64,000 nt of DNA from Diploscapter coronatus (Eukaryota; Nematoda; Chromadorea; Rhabditida; Rhabditidae). The translations under genes and the position numbers were made by a program. The DNA is taken from NCBI GenBank assembly GCA_964036155.1, contig OZ038422.1, positions 29,101,201 to 29,165,200 of the forward strand, read 5' to 3'. The notes below the pieces were generated by a model that saw only the letters and a list, made by a program, of their open reading frames with translations, was not told where the DNA came from and ran no database searches. Positions 24,415-34,306 of this stretch are shown piece by piece; the first letter of the stretch is position 1; every line of letters starts with the position of its first letter.

Positions 24415-25665
24415 ATGCTAGCCAATTTACCAGTCGAAATTATATTGTTGATCTGCCAATATCCCAAATTCAAAGATCTGGGACAATTGGCCTGGACTAA
24501 CAAGCGAATGATGCAAATAATCAAGAAACATCTGCCGGTAGTACTCGTGCTCGAAGGGAAAACTTTATTCTATCGTAGGAAATATTTCTTGTATGAGCGA
24601 AAATTAATTCTAGTATTTAGTACCTTATGAAAACGATATTGTTAGAGAAGGAAGAATTTGTCTGTTTGATTCGCATACTAATTCTGTTGAGCAGATTACG
24701 AAATTTACTAATGATTTCCAACCATATGAAGTAGCAACTACAAAAGATAAAGTAAACTATTTTATTTGTCATTGCCAATTTTGTAAATTTTAGATTTTTG
24801 CACTGAACAGTGAAAAAGAACTCGTTGAAATCTTTGACCTGAATACTCGACAAATCACTAGAGGTTACTTTACAAAAGCCAATAGGTTGGTTTAAATTTA
24901 TTGCACTCTTTGCAGGGCCAGATCCTCCTGAATGGCGTGAACATGCATCTGTGGCTTATTTCAAAGACAAATTATATTATTTGGGTGGAGGCACGGATCG
25001 TGTTGATGTAAGAAGATCGAATGAAAGTCCACAAAATAATAAATAATTTATTCAGGTTTTAATAGATGGAACATGGGAAACAGGACCTGCTTTTCCTCTT
25101 TCAATTAGATGGGTTCAAGCAATAACATGCGATGAAATTTTATACGGTCACATTATAGCATATTCATTATTGTAATTATGGATATTCAGTTATTGGTGGA
25201 TGGGATAGCAATAAGATATATCGATTATCAGACGATGAACGGGAATGGATTGAAATTGGAGAGATTCCAGAAGAACGAGTTTCATTCAGAGCCGCATCGT
25301 TAAATGGAAGAATTTACATAACTGGAGGATACTAGTCGTTAATTGTATGATAAATAATGTATCATTATATATTTAGTGATTATGGGGATGTATTCAAATC
25401 CTGCCTGTGTCTCGACCCCTCAGCTCCAATTGACAGTCGAATTTCTCGAATCGCTGATATGAATTGTGCAAGAAAGAATCATTCGCTCATTGTCGCTAAC
25501 GGGAAATTGTATGCAATCGGAGGGTGAATTGAAATTGTGCATGTCTTTATACGAAATATTTGTTAATTTAGATATCAAGACTCGTATGAAACATTTTGTA
25601 ATTCAATCGAGGAATACGATCCACAAACGAATAAATGGCGAGTAGTCGGAAAGCTTAATATCTGA
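24415..25665 (+). CDS. F-box/Kelch-repeat protein, copy 1
   Basis: Eight exons, 309 residues: 24415-24574, 24621-24751, 24794-24863, 24916-25007, 25056-25146, 25190-25334, 25377-25523, 25572-25665 (TGA). Residues 1-40 (LANLPVEIILLICQYPKF...LAWTNKRM) have the Leu-Pro and hydrophobic spacing of an F-box. Kelch-type blades follow, with the double glycines YYLGGG, VIGGW, YITGGY and YAIGG, and conserved W residues (WETG, WIEIG, WRVVG). Family knowledge: F-box/Kelch proteins are substrate receptors of SCF ubiquitin ligases. The ATG is 14 bases after a TTTAG acceptor at 24400. The donor after 25334 is GTCGTT; without splicing there, the frame stops at the overlapping TAG. The paralogue on the minus strand (29633-30854) has the same exon pattern. 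Confidence 0.85.
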
Positions 25666-25769
25666 AATCTTCAATTTCAACACATTTGAGTTTCCGTAAT
25701 TTTCATATTTAATAAAAAAGTATCTTTATTCAATTTCGTACATTCGAATTCGATACACACAATGCAGAC

Positions 25770-25857
25770 CAGAGCTGAGACGAAGGTTCGACTTCGACCT
25801 CGAAAAATTTTAACGACCAACTTCGAATTTGAAGATTTAAACTTCGTCTCAGCTCTG
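25770..25857. repeat. hairpin, 16-bp perfect stem
   Basis: Arms CAGAGCTGAGACGAAG at 25770-25785 and its complement at 25842-25857, separated by 56 bases. It lies in the 3' flank of Kelch copy 1. The loop carries further weak complementarity around TTCGACTTCGA. Confidence 0.8.
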
Positions 25858-26365
25858 ATGCAGACAACCCTCGAAAACATCCAATAAAGACGCTGAGAAA
25901 TTAGGCTCCTAGAACAAGACCACTTTTGCCTATCTTTTTTTCTTTCCCTCATACTATTTTTTAGACAAAGTGATGTCTTTTTCTATGAGCCGAGAAATTA
26001 CAACTGAAATAAGTATTCTTCAAAATAGTTTTCGATAGGAATAACGAAATATACTTGTTAGGAACTCATTCTGTCATAGCTTAGATTATTGCATCTCAAT
26101 TAGTTGTCAATGCTATAGTTATCAAGAGAAATGTCTTCAATTTGTAAGGATTATTGTGAATGACTAATCTAGTTGACATAACTTTCTTCGTCAAATACAA
26201 GTGATGAAACAGAAATCTTGCTACAGCTTGACTACTTAAAACCAACTGAATCACACGAATTTTCGATGTAAAGAAATCAACGCATATCTCAAGTGGAAAA
26301 TTGAAAATTAAAAACCTACAGAGTGCAACAAATGTTTATTTCCTCACAGCGGATTGAAGGACGTG

Positions 26366-26418
26366 GTTCGCGGGCTTTTGTGTCTGAGTCATACTACTTT
26401 CCAAAAAAGCCCGCGAAC
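26366..26418. repeat. hairpin, 14-bp perfect stem
   Basis: GTTCGCGGGCTTTT at 26366-26379 pairs with 26405-26418 across a 25-base loop. The GC-rich stem is striking in this AT-rich intergenic DNA. Its function is unknown. Confidence 0.75.
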
Positions 26419-26622
26419 TATGAACTAAGCCTTATAAAATAAGATCCAAAGGTTCGTAAGAATTCTCATCATAACTATTCACAGTTTGTAGTCTGTCTCA
26501 TCTTCAATTATGACTAGCTCAACATATATGTATCTCATAGATAGATTTTTACTATCACACCATTTCTTCTTTTTTGACAAATCGATCTTCAACAATTTTC
26601 TATATATCTTTGTCTGATATTA

Positions 26623-27874
26623 TTAGGCTGTCAGGAAAGTCCTGCACCAAAAAAAACTTCTTTTTCATTTCTTCATAACTTTATTTAAAACCACTAAGAA
26701 TCAACAATATATTCACCATTGAGGCCCATAACCCTCGCCCATCTATTGGGCAGATCACTACTGCCTTTCGCCCAGAATTCAGGAGACTATGACACGAAGA
26801 AGTTGTCGAGTGCTGTTTTAAGGTCATCGTATTTATCAAATTTTTTCTCTCGTAGATGGAGCTTTAAAGGAAGGAACAAATGGTAATCTGGTAGAGCGAG
26901 GCCCAGCGAGTACAGTGAGTAGATGACCGGATGTCAGCCGAGCTTTGTGGTCCTTTGGTGGGTATCTGAAGCGACGTGTAGTCGTGCGTTGTCATGCAGG
27001 AAGTGGACAATTGAGCATCTCGGCCGTTTTTCTCGAATTATGCCGACCAATTTTTGAAGCTGGTCGACGTAGATGGTAGCTGTGACAATGCTGCTTGCAG
27101 GGAGCAACTCGTAGTATATCGACCCTTTCGCGTTCCACCAAACGGGGAGGAAATGCTCGCGTTGGTGGGGTTCAGTTTCGACTGCGTTGGTGGCTCTGCG
27201 TCGCGTGGGAGTCAGATGGCGTGTCGCGCATCGTTGTCGTAAAGGATCCAGCTCTCATCTCCAGTCACTAGGTTTTTCAGAAATTCCTTTCGGTGCGGAC
27301 GGAGGAGGAGAGACTGACAGATGTTAACACGCACTTTTTATAGGCGTCGGTCAGTCGATTGGGGTTCATCTCAATTGAATTTTTCGATAGCCGAGATCGT
27401 GGAAATGGGCAACGATGATGGCATTGGAGCACTCGAGTATCGTCTCCAATTCTCACGTGGTAACTTCCGGATTGGCCTTGATAGCGCTCTGCAATTCGTC
27501 TTTGTCGATGGAGGATGGTCGTTCACTGAGCTCATTTTCTTGGAGGCTCGTATCTCCTGCCGTGAAGCGATAGAACCAGCGGTTGAATGTCCAACAGGAA
27601 GCAGTACCCTCACTGAATGTATTGTTGATGTTAGCGGTCACTCTGCTCGCGTTGTTGTTTTGGCGCCACTCGTAGTAGATGACTGTTCAAAGTTGGGGTT
27701 CACTTATAATAATCGTAAGTCATCAAACCCCTGCGCGCGGGCCCTTATATACCCATGTGGTGATAGCTTCGAGAACATTCTACAAGGTTCTCACGCATAT
27801 TAGGGCATTCGACTCATTTTTAGAAAATTATAGATTTTTAAAATTTTTGGTGCAGGACTTTCCTGACAGCCTAA
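26623..27874 (-). mobile_element. mariner-family transposon, inactivated
   Basis: The ends are perfect 31-bp terminal inverted repeats beginning TTAGGCTGTCAGGAAAGTCC, flanked by TA on both sides (26621-26622 and 27875-27876), the Tc1/mariner target duplication. The total length of 1252 bp is usual for mariner. The minus strand carries pieces of a mariner transposase in several frames: ASCWTFNRWFYRFTAGDTS and SSIDKDELQSAI near 27640-27450 (the helix-turn-helix region), then NLVTGDESWILYDND near the first catalytic Asp, then LWASMVNIL near the C-terminus. Frameshifts and stops separate them, so no active enzyme is encoded. It sits between the two Kelch genes, with intact ends and a damaged gene. 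Confidence 0.92.
27130..27700 (-). pseudogene. mariner transposase remnant, broken frame
   Basis: Read from 27700 downwards on the minus strand, transposase-like segments change frame repeatedly: a GVTANINN-like start at 27641, FTAGDTSLQENE, then shifted frames to TGDESWILYDN near 27250. In-frame stops break the region between. The plus-strand reading frames covering the same bases are shadows. Confidence 0.75.
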
Positions 27875-27876
27875 TA

Positions 27877-28160
27877 TATGGTGTCACAATATGAAATCAA
27901 TGAAACTCTTATTGAGAATACCAGTGCATTGTTTTATCGTTATCAAATGGCTGAAGCAGAAGAGGAATAGTATTCGTTCCACTCCTTGTCGCGTTCTTGA
28001 TTGCACTCAACTGAAATCAAAGAATTTCACTCGCTTTTCAGAGACAAAGATTATAGATAGACAGTAGTAAAGTAGTAAAGTCAAAGTTATCTTCGAAATT
28101 AACCAATCTCCCCATCTCAGGCTAGAATATTTGCAAAATGAGTCATTTTATTATAAATCA
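27877..28160. other. intergenic, no gene seen
   Basis: Between the mariner and the disrupted coiled-coil gene. Only a short AGTAGTAAAG tandem near 28063-28080 stands out. Confidence 0.4.
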
Positions 28161-28289
28161 TTTACCAATAAAAGCTATGAAATTGATGGGATAAAATCAT
28201 AAATATTAGCAGTGCAAATAAAATAGTGCTGATCGGCAAAATAGTAGTTCTCGCACTGTACTGGACACATCCCAGAATTAAATAAAAAC

Positions 28290-29193
28290 AACATACTACT
28301 TGTGCAGCCTTGTGGTTGTAGGAGCTGAGCGTCTTGGACTGCAAATAGCAGGAGTTGTATTCGATGTCAGCTAGTTGTCTGCCTGGGAGGAATTGTCGTC
28401 CAGAGTCTGTATGACTGCGCGAACTATCGCTTCACGACGCTGAATAAAATAGCTCAAATAATAGATAATCAGGGAATCTAATTGAGTAACATTTTACATC
28501 GGCACAATTAATCAGTCAGTCTGGACATGAATATCAGTTTCATCAAACACCACCCTGAGATAATTGATACTGGTATGAGATTCCTTATGTAGAGTATAAA
28601 ATACTTCTGTTCAAATTATGATTTGTCAAATAAAAACTTACAATAATGGTGAGTAACTCGACGCACTTTCCTCGCAGCTCCTCCATTTGCCAAGTCACGC
28701 GCTTTGCGACGACGTTCGAATTCTTCCTAAAAATTTTCAATAAAATTCAAAAAGTGGTTTAGAAGAATTTTATAAAATGATAGGAATAGCATATTTTTCA
28801 ACGAGTTATTTCAAATTTCCTTACCTGAACAGCAGTTTTTAGTCTGGCAGCCTCCTTTTTCCATTCTCTCCAACCCGTCCTCGAGCCCATTCTGCAGAGC
28901 CTAAATCTGGATTTCTTTCGCATCGTCACTCAGCCCCTTCTTGGCCTAAAAATAATTTATTTATTCCTTGGAAAGTACAAAGTTTCGTGTGTAAAAGCTC
29001 AGCATAATTTCCTTCAAAATTTACCGGAGATTGACAGTGTAATAAATGCCTTTTCAATTAAAAAATGAAAGAACTCTGAAAAATAAAATTCGAAATAATC
29101 ACCTTGATCCTGTTCGAGTCCCCCCTGAAGCAATGCTCCATGAACTGTCTCTCCGCATTGGAGTAGTAGATTCTGCAGTAACTTCTGTAATGC
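28290..29193 (-). pseudogene. disrupted multi-exon coiled-coil protein gene, 5' and 3' ends missing
   Basis: Minus-strand exon-like blocks with proper splice sites: about 29193-29101 (SNAERQFMEHCFRGDSNRIK), 28946-28825 (AKKGLSDDAKEIQ, stop, ALQNGLEDGLERMEK), 28728-28650 (EEFERRRKARDLANGG) and 28440-28290 (RREAIVRAVIQTLDDNSSQ, then LSSYNHKAAQ). The second block has an in-frame TAG and then a one-base shift, after which EAARLKTAVQ continues the helix. A further stop and frame change break the last block. The protein would be mainly charged helix. I do not recognise the family. The intact ancestor was probably an ordinary conserved gene; the 5' end is cut off by the Kelch fragment at 29195. Confidence 0.5.
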
Positions 29194-29194
29194 C

Positions 29195-29379
29195 ATTGAA
29201 GAATACGATCCACAAGCGAATAAATGGCGTGAAGTCGGAAAATTAACATAAAAAGGTTGATTATAATGATCTCAGATTTCATATAGAAATTTTATTCAAT
29301 AAAATGTGAAATAATAATTTTATTTCAATCCACATGCTACAGACAATTCTCGAAGACATCCAGAAGTGATGAGGGAAAG
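29195..29379 (+). pseudogene. 3'-end fragment of a third Kelch copy with its 3' flank
   Basis: 29195-29250 matches the end of the Kelch genes: EEYDPQANKWREVGKL on the plus strand. It is followed by flank sequence that also resembles copy 1 downstream (ACAGACAATTCTCGAAGACATCC here, a similar GCAGACAACCCTCGAAAACATCC at 25860). No other Kelch exon precedes it. It therefore is a remnant of another duplication. Confidence 0.75.
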
Positions 29380-29498
29380 TTGTAACTGAAATAAATATTC
29401 CTTTTAATCAGGGTTGTACGAACTGAACTGAACTTCGAACTGTCTGGAAGTTCAGTTCGTACGACCCTGATTAAAAGGAATATTTATTTCAGCTACAA
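29380..29498. repeat. foldback, arms about 50 bp, at the junction of two Kelch 3' flanks
   Basis: 29380-29436 pairs with 29447-29498 across a 10-base loop. The only notable difference is a duplicated ACTGA in the left arm plus two substitutions. Each arm includes CTGAAATAAATATTCC, a word found in the 3' flank of Kelch copy 1 as well (25999). The hairpin marks where the plus-strand fragment and the minus-strand copy 2 meet tail to tail. Confidence 0.8.
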
Positions 29499-29632
29499 TT
29501 TTTCAGCGTCTTTATTGGATATTTTTGAGTTGTTTTAGAATGTTTATTGCAATTTTTGATAATAGTCGAATAAAGATAAAATTCATAAAATATAATATGC
29601 CAAATAAAAGGGCTACGTGGTATTAAACTGGG

Positions 29633-30854
29633 TTATTCTAATTTTAGTTTTCCAACTTCTCGCCATTTATTTGTTTGTGGATCGTATTCTTCAATAGCGT
29701 CACAGAAGCTTATTCCATAGTAAAAACTATCACTTCTTTTCTCAGCATTTTGAAATCTAAGTTAACAAATATTTGGTATAAAGATATGCAAAATCTCAGC
29801 TCACCCTCCGATTGCATACAATTTCTCGTTAGCAAAAATGAGCGAATGAAGATATCTAGCATAATTCATATCAGCGATTTGTGAAGTTCGACTGTCAACT
29901 GGAGCTGAGGGATCGAAACACAGACAGGATTTTAATGCATCATGACCACTAAATATATAATGATACATTATTTATCATACAAAACTAACGACTATCGTCC
30001 TCCAGTTATGTAAATTTTTCCATTTAGCGATGCAATTCCGAAATAACCTCGTCCTTCTGGAGTCTCTCCAATTTCAATCCATCTCTGTTCATAGTCTAAT
30101 AATCGATATATCTTATTACTAATAAGTGTATCAATGACTAAATATTCATAATTACAATAATAAATATGCTATAGTATGACCGTATAAAATTTCATCAGAT
30201 ATTATTGTTTGAGCTTCATTAATTGGAAGAGGAAATGTAGGTCCTGTTTGCCATTTTCCATTTATTAAAACCTGAATAAATTATTTAATGGACTTTCATT
30301 CAATCTTCTTACATCAGCGCGATTCGTGATTAGATATGTTTTGGGATCCTTTCCACCCAAATAATACAACTTGCCTTTGAAATAAGCGACAGATGCACGT
30401 TTACGCCATTCAGGAGGATCCTGACCTGTAAAATTCTTTGAGCCGATAACCCATGGATTTGTTGATAAGACCTCTTAAAATTTGTCCAGTATTCAGGTCA
30501 TATATTTCAAATGACCTGTTATAATAGTCAATTCCAAAAATCTGAAACTTAAGAAATTATTCAAAATAACGAACATAAGAATCTACTTTATCTTTTGTGG
30601 TTGCTATTCTATATGGCCAATACCAATTATTGAATTTTTCAATCTCTTCGACTGAGCAAGTATATGAATAGAACAAGCATATTCTTCCTTCCAGTTGTTT
30701 ATCATTATTTCGATAAAAAACTAAATTATTACAAATCGTTTCAAAGTCTCTTACTTGGCTTTCAATATAATTTCTTACGATAGAATAGAATCGGATTTTC
30801 ATCTAATGGCTCATACTTTACCGGTTTCCAAAGTAGATTAATGAATTTTGTCAT
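29633..30854 (-). CDS. Kelch-repeat protein, copy 2 (no F-box)
   Basis: Eight minus-strand exons, 298 residues: 30854-30779, 30720-30587, 30541-30472, 30425-30313, 30271-30181, 30137-29993, 29948-29805, 29756-29633 (TAA). Exons 2 to 8 correspond one to one with copy 1, with matching intron phases and shared text such as IATTKDK/VATTKDK, DPPEWR, ASVAYFK, KLYYLGG, NKIYRL, WIEIGE, IYITGG and EEYDPQTNKWR. Exon 1 differs: it encodes MTKFINLLWKPVKYEPL in place of the F-box. The start is only about 190 bases below the Hsp70 stop codon on the same strand. Without an F-box it could not join SCF in the usual way. Exon 6 ends with the same GTCGTT donor as copy 1. Confidence 0.8.
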
Positions 30855-31041
30855 AATTCCATCCTAAAATATAGTTCGTTATTAGTGCTTTGAATATGCG
30901 TATTTTTGTGTAACTCTGGGAAAATTCTCGAAATATCCCGAATCAGTAGAACATTTTGGAAGCTTTAAAATTCTTTCGGGAAATCGATTTTCCCGAAGAC
31001 TTCTCGAACCTAATCACATGGGAAAGTTTTCGGGAATTTTC

Positions 31042-33205
31042 TCAAAGATGTCTTGATGGAACCTCTGGAATATTCGCAGCAATAGCGGCTCCAAAAGCGA
31101 CAGCCTCATCTGGGTTTATATCGAATTTCAATTTATCCTTTCCAAATCTATTTTTCAATCTCTGTCGAATTTCAGGGATTCGAGTTGATCCGCCTACTAA
31201 TATCTAAATTATATTATTCTTCTGATTTCGCATTTCTAAAGTTCTCACCACATAATTCAATGGAGTTGACGAAATTCGTGCCATATCATTAATTGCACGT
31301 TCAACTAAATTCATCGCTTTATTGAATAAATCATCACATAATTGATTGAACTTCTCATTTGTTAAAGTGACATTCAAATCGAGATCATCATTTATGTCCA
31401 GCTAAATCAACTAAACTTTTATAAATTTCAGAGTGATCTCAACTCCATACATGAACATTAACAGGGTTCTTAGAAGTTGACAGAAATTCTTTTGCATTTC
31501 TGCATTCGGTTCTCAATCTTTTGATCAATTTCGGCTTTTTAGAAATATCATAATTAGGCGATGATTTTTTGAACTCGTCAATTACGAACTTCATTATCCG
31601 GCTATCAAAATCTTGACCGCCTAAATTATCACTAAACTTAATATGATGCTTCATGACAATCTAACACGAAATGATATTTGGATCACCCACCCTAAAAAAA
31701 GGGTTTCAGGATGCAGTAATGATAAATGGCATTCACTCGCCTCTCATTTTCTCTCTAATTTCAGTTCTCTCAATTTGCAAACCACGACATATTTATTAGG
31801 GCGGATGTCCCAAATATAATTTCGTACCTAAGTGGAGGTCTCCTGTAGTGGCTTTCAACTTATATCCATCTGGATCATCTGGATTTATTTGAGCAATACA
31901 AATATCAAGAGTACCTAAATCGTTTCAATTGTTTACATATTTCAACTAATGCATAGAAATACCTCCTCCAAAATCGAATATCATTATTTTCGATCTTCCC
32001 AATTTAAACTTGTCAATGTATGCAAGCATTGAAGCTGTGGGTTCTTTCAACAAATCTTTTAATTTCAATCCAGCCATTTCTATCGCTCTTTTAGTTGCAG
32101 CTATTTGTCCCTCTTGAAATGAAGCTGGTACAGTGACTACAGCTTTTGTCACTTTTTGGTTCGTGTATTTCTTAAAAAAAAGAAAACCAGTTTATAAGAT
32201 TTTATATCACTTCATAAATTCATGAAATTTCTCAAAGCTGTTACAAATCGGTGCGCTCATTTTAAGGTCAAAATGATTGAGCGAATATATATTTCATTTA
32301 ATAATATCAAGAAAATTCAAATGGTTTACTGTATGAAAATATCAGTGAATTCCCTAAATTGCAATGCATGATATGAAAGACTTACCTCAGCTTGATCCTT
32401 CAAACTTTTCAGAATTTCCGCTGAGACTTCTTCAGGAAGAATGAACTTCTCATTCGGTTTTCCCTTATTCAAGACATATCCGGCAGAATTCTAAAACAAT
32501 CTCAAAATTTATTTGGAGTATGTTGTTTACATTTCTCGTATCAACGTTCAATGTCCACAGTTGTCTATCATCAGCATTTGGAAGGTCATGCAAAATGTGC
32601 CGTCCGATTAGACGTTTCGAATCTGAAATATTCTATTTCATGATTTGGAATCAAATGTTCACTCATTCAAAATGCGTTGATTTGTTAGGGAAATGAACGA
32701 ATTTTTAGTCCTATAAAATCAAATGATATTATTACTACATATCATTTGGCAATATTCTAAATTTTTAACAAGAGAATATTGTTCTAAAAATAATATTCAA
32801 CGAATCAGTTCACCGTAAAGAATATTCGATAAATCGGTGTCACACTTCAAAGCTGGATTTCCAACCAGAATCTCATTACCATTAAATGCCACTACAGAGG
32901 GTAGGGTATTCCGACCTAAATTTGTATATTTTGGAACTCTGAAAACGTAGCAATATCACTAATGTAAAAACCATGAAATTGTTTAGATAATGGATGGAAA
33001 GCTGTAACTCTACCTTTCCTACTCAGCATTATTTTATGGACTACTACATTACAGCTGTATCACTTATCAAAAGTAAAATTTATGGAATATTTATTAACAA
33101 TTTTTTGGTTTTACCATCTTCATTATGAATCGCCACAGGTCGATCATTTTCGATGATCGCAACGCACGAATATGTCGTGCCCAGATCGATGCCGATGTAC
33201 ACCAT
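31042..33205 (-). CDS. Hsp70-family nucleotide-binding domain protein without substrate-binding domain
   Basis: Nine minus-strand exons, 389 residues: 33205-33115, 32915-32814, 32622-32531, 32490-32386, 32170-31963, 31914-31828, 31620-31451, 31401-31249, 31203-31042 (TGA). Hsp70 signatures are all present in order: [12 protein letters not shown] (phosphate 1), [32 protein letters not shown] (phosphate 2), [24 protein letters not shown], and [10 protein letters not shown] (adenosine loop) with [11 protein letters not shown]. Then, twelve residues after GAA, the frame stops; full Hsp70s continue for some 250 residues with linker, beta-sandwich and lid. No such sequence follows in 31041-30855. 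Inference: a stand-alone ATPase domain, perhaps a regulator or a decaying copy; its open frame and good splice sites argue for function. The ATG is six bases from the right inverted-repeat arm. Confidence 0.85.
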
Positions 33206-33210
33206 TTTTA

Positions 33211-33600
33211 TTCTTTAATTTTTAAAATTAAAAATGTACTGATTTAGGAAATAAATCCTGCATTCATGCGTAAATTAAAAAATCAATAATTATTAGGAGC
33301 AAGAAGGCAAACTTTTACATTGAATGAGAGCTGATAAGAGAATAGTGATGTCGAATATTTTACGAGAAGAGAAATCTTATCATAAAATAAATAATTTTGG
33401 TAAATGTTTAGAAGTTCGAAATAAATAAATGAGGGGATTTTTAATTGGTTGAACAATAATCTTCAATTTTGAATATCATCCAAAATGTAATCTCGTATTC
33501 AAATGCAACATGCTCAGGGGGAAGAGTAAGAAGTTTTCATTTTAATAAATATTAAAAGCAGGGCTGTCTGAAGTTCGAAAAAGATCGACCTTTAACTTAA
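33211..33600 (-). repeat. right arm of the long-range inverted repeat, the Hsp70 upstream region
   Basis: The inverted partner of 23703-24083 (see there). It lies directly upstream of the Hsp70-like ATG and probably holds its promoter. I looked for heat-shock elements (alternating GAA and TTC blocks); only AGAAGTTCGAAAT near 33410 is suggestive and its spacing is off. Confidence 0.85.
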
Positions 33601-34306
33601 ATCGGAATATGGCAATTTGAGGGAAATGAATATTGAAAAAGTAAACGATTTTCCTTCCTGAAATAACGATTTAGAAGTGAATGTAACTCGATTAAATGAC
33701 ATATAAAGTTGAGACTCCGTGTCAGAAATATATAAATTGAAACTAAAAATAATTGAGAAAAAAAATGATCATTCATAGAAGACGAGAATTGAGAACTGAA
33801 TGAGAGGATAAAGAGTTCGGCAAATGGGTCTTTGGGCTACTTACTCGGTATTTTCTATATTTTTTCATGCTCTATCGATTGGTATATGATTTGTGGAATC
33901 TGCCTCATTTTTGAAAATTTTAACTTTTCAGGTCCGGCTTCGGACCCGGTTAGCTAACGTTATCGATCCTTTTTGATGAAATTCATAAATTCATCTTCTA
34001 AAAAATCCGTTATCTTGTAAAAATTACATCTTCCACCTGATAATTATTTTTATTAGGTGTAAATACTGTAATTTCAAAACCTCTGGACGGTTTTTCTTCA
34101 ATTTGTTTCCCTTTTATTCGTTTTTGTATGGTTATAAAAAATGTAGGAGACGTTTTTCCCGTTTTTATTGTGAGTCTCGGTTAGTTTTTCGAGATTGCAT
34201 GACGGTAGAGAGCAGGAGAGGAGTGAGGCATAAGAGATCTAGGGGGATTTTGGCGACAGAAAATGCAGCAGACGGAGTATCGGTCGTAGTTTCGCCCTCC
34301 ACGAGG
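33601..34306. other. intergenic, no gene seen
   Basis: AT-rich, then more GC-rich from 34190. The last part would be the 3' UTR of the kinase gene on the minus strand. Confidence 0.5.

Noticed and set aside
27321..27803. 160-codon plus-strand open frame
   Set aside because: It is the antisense shadow of the mariner transposase remnant.
33400..33420. Possible heat-shock element upstream of the Hsp70-like gene
   Set aside because: GAA and TTC blocks are present but with the wrong spacing, and not repeated three times.
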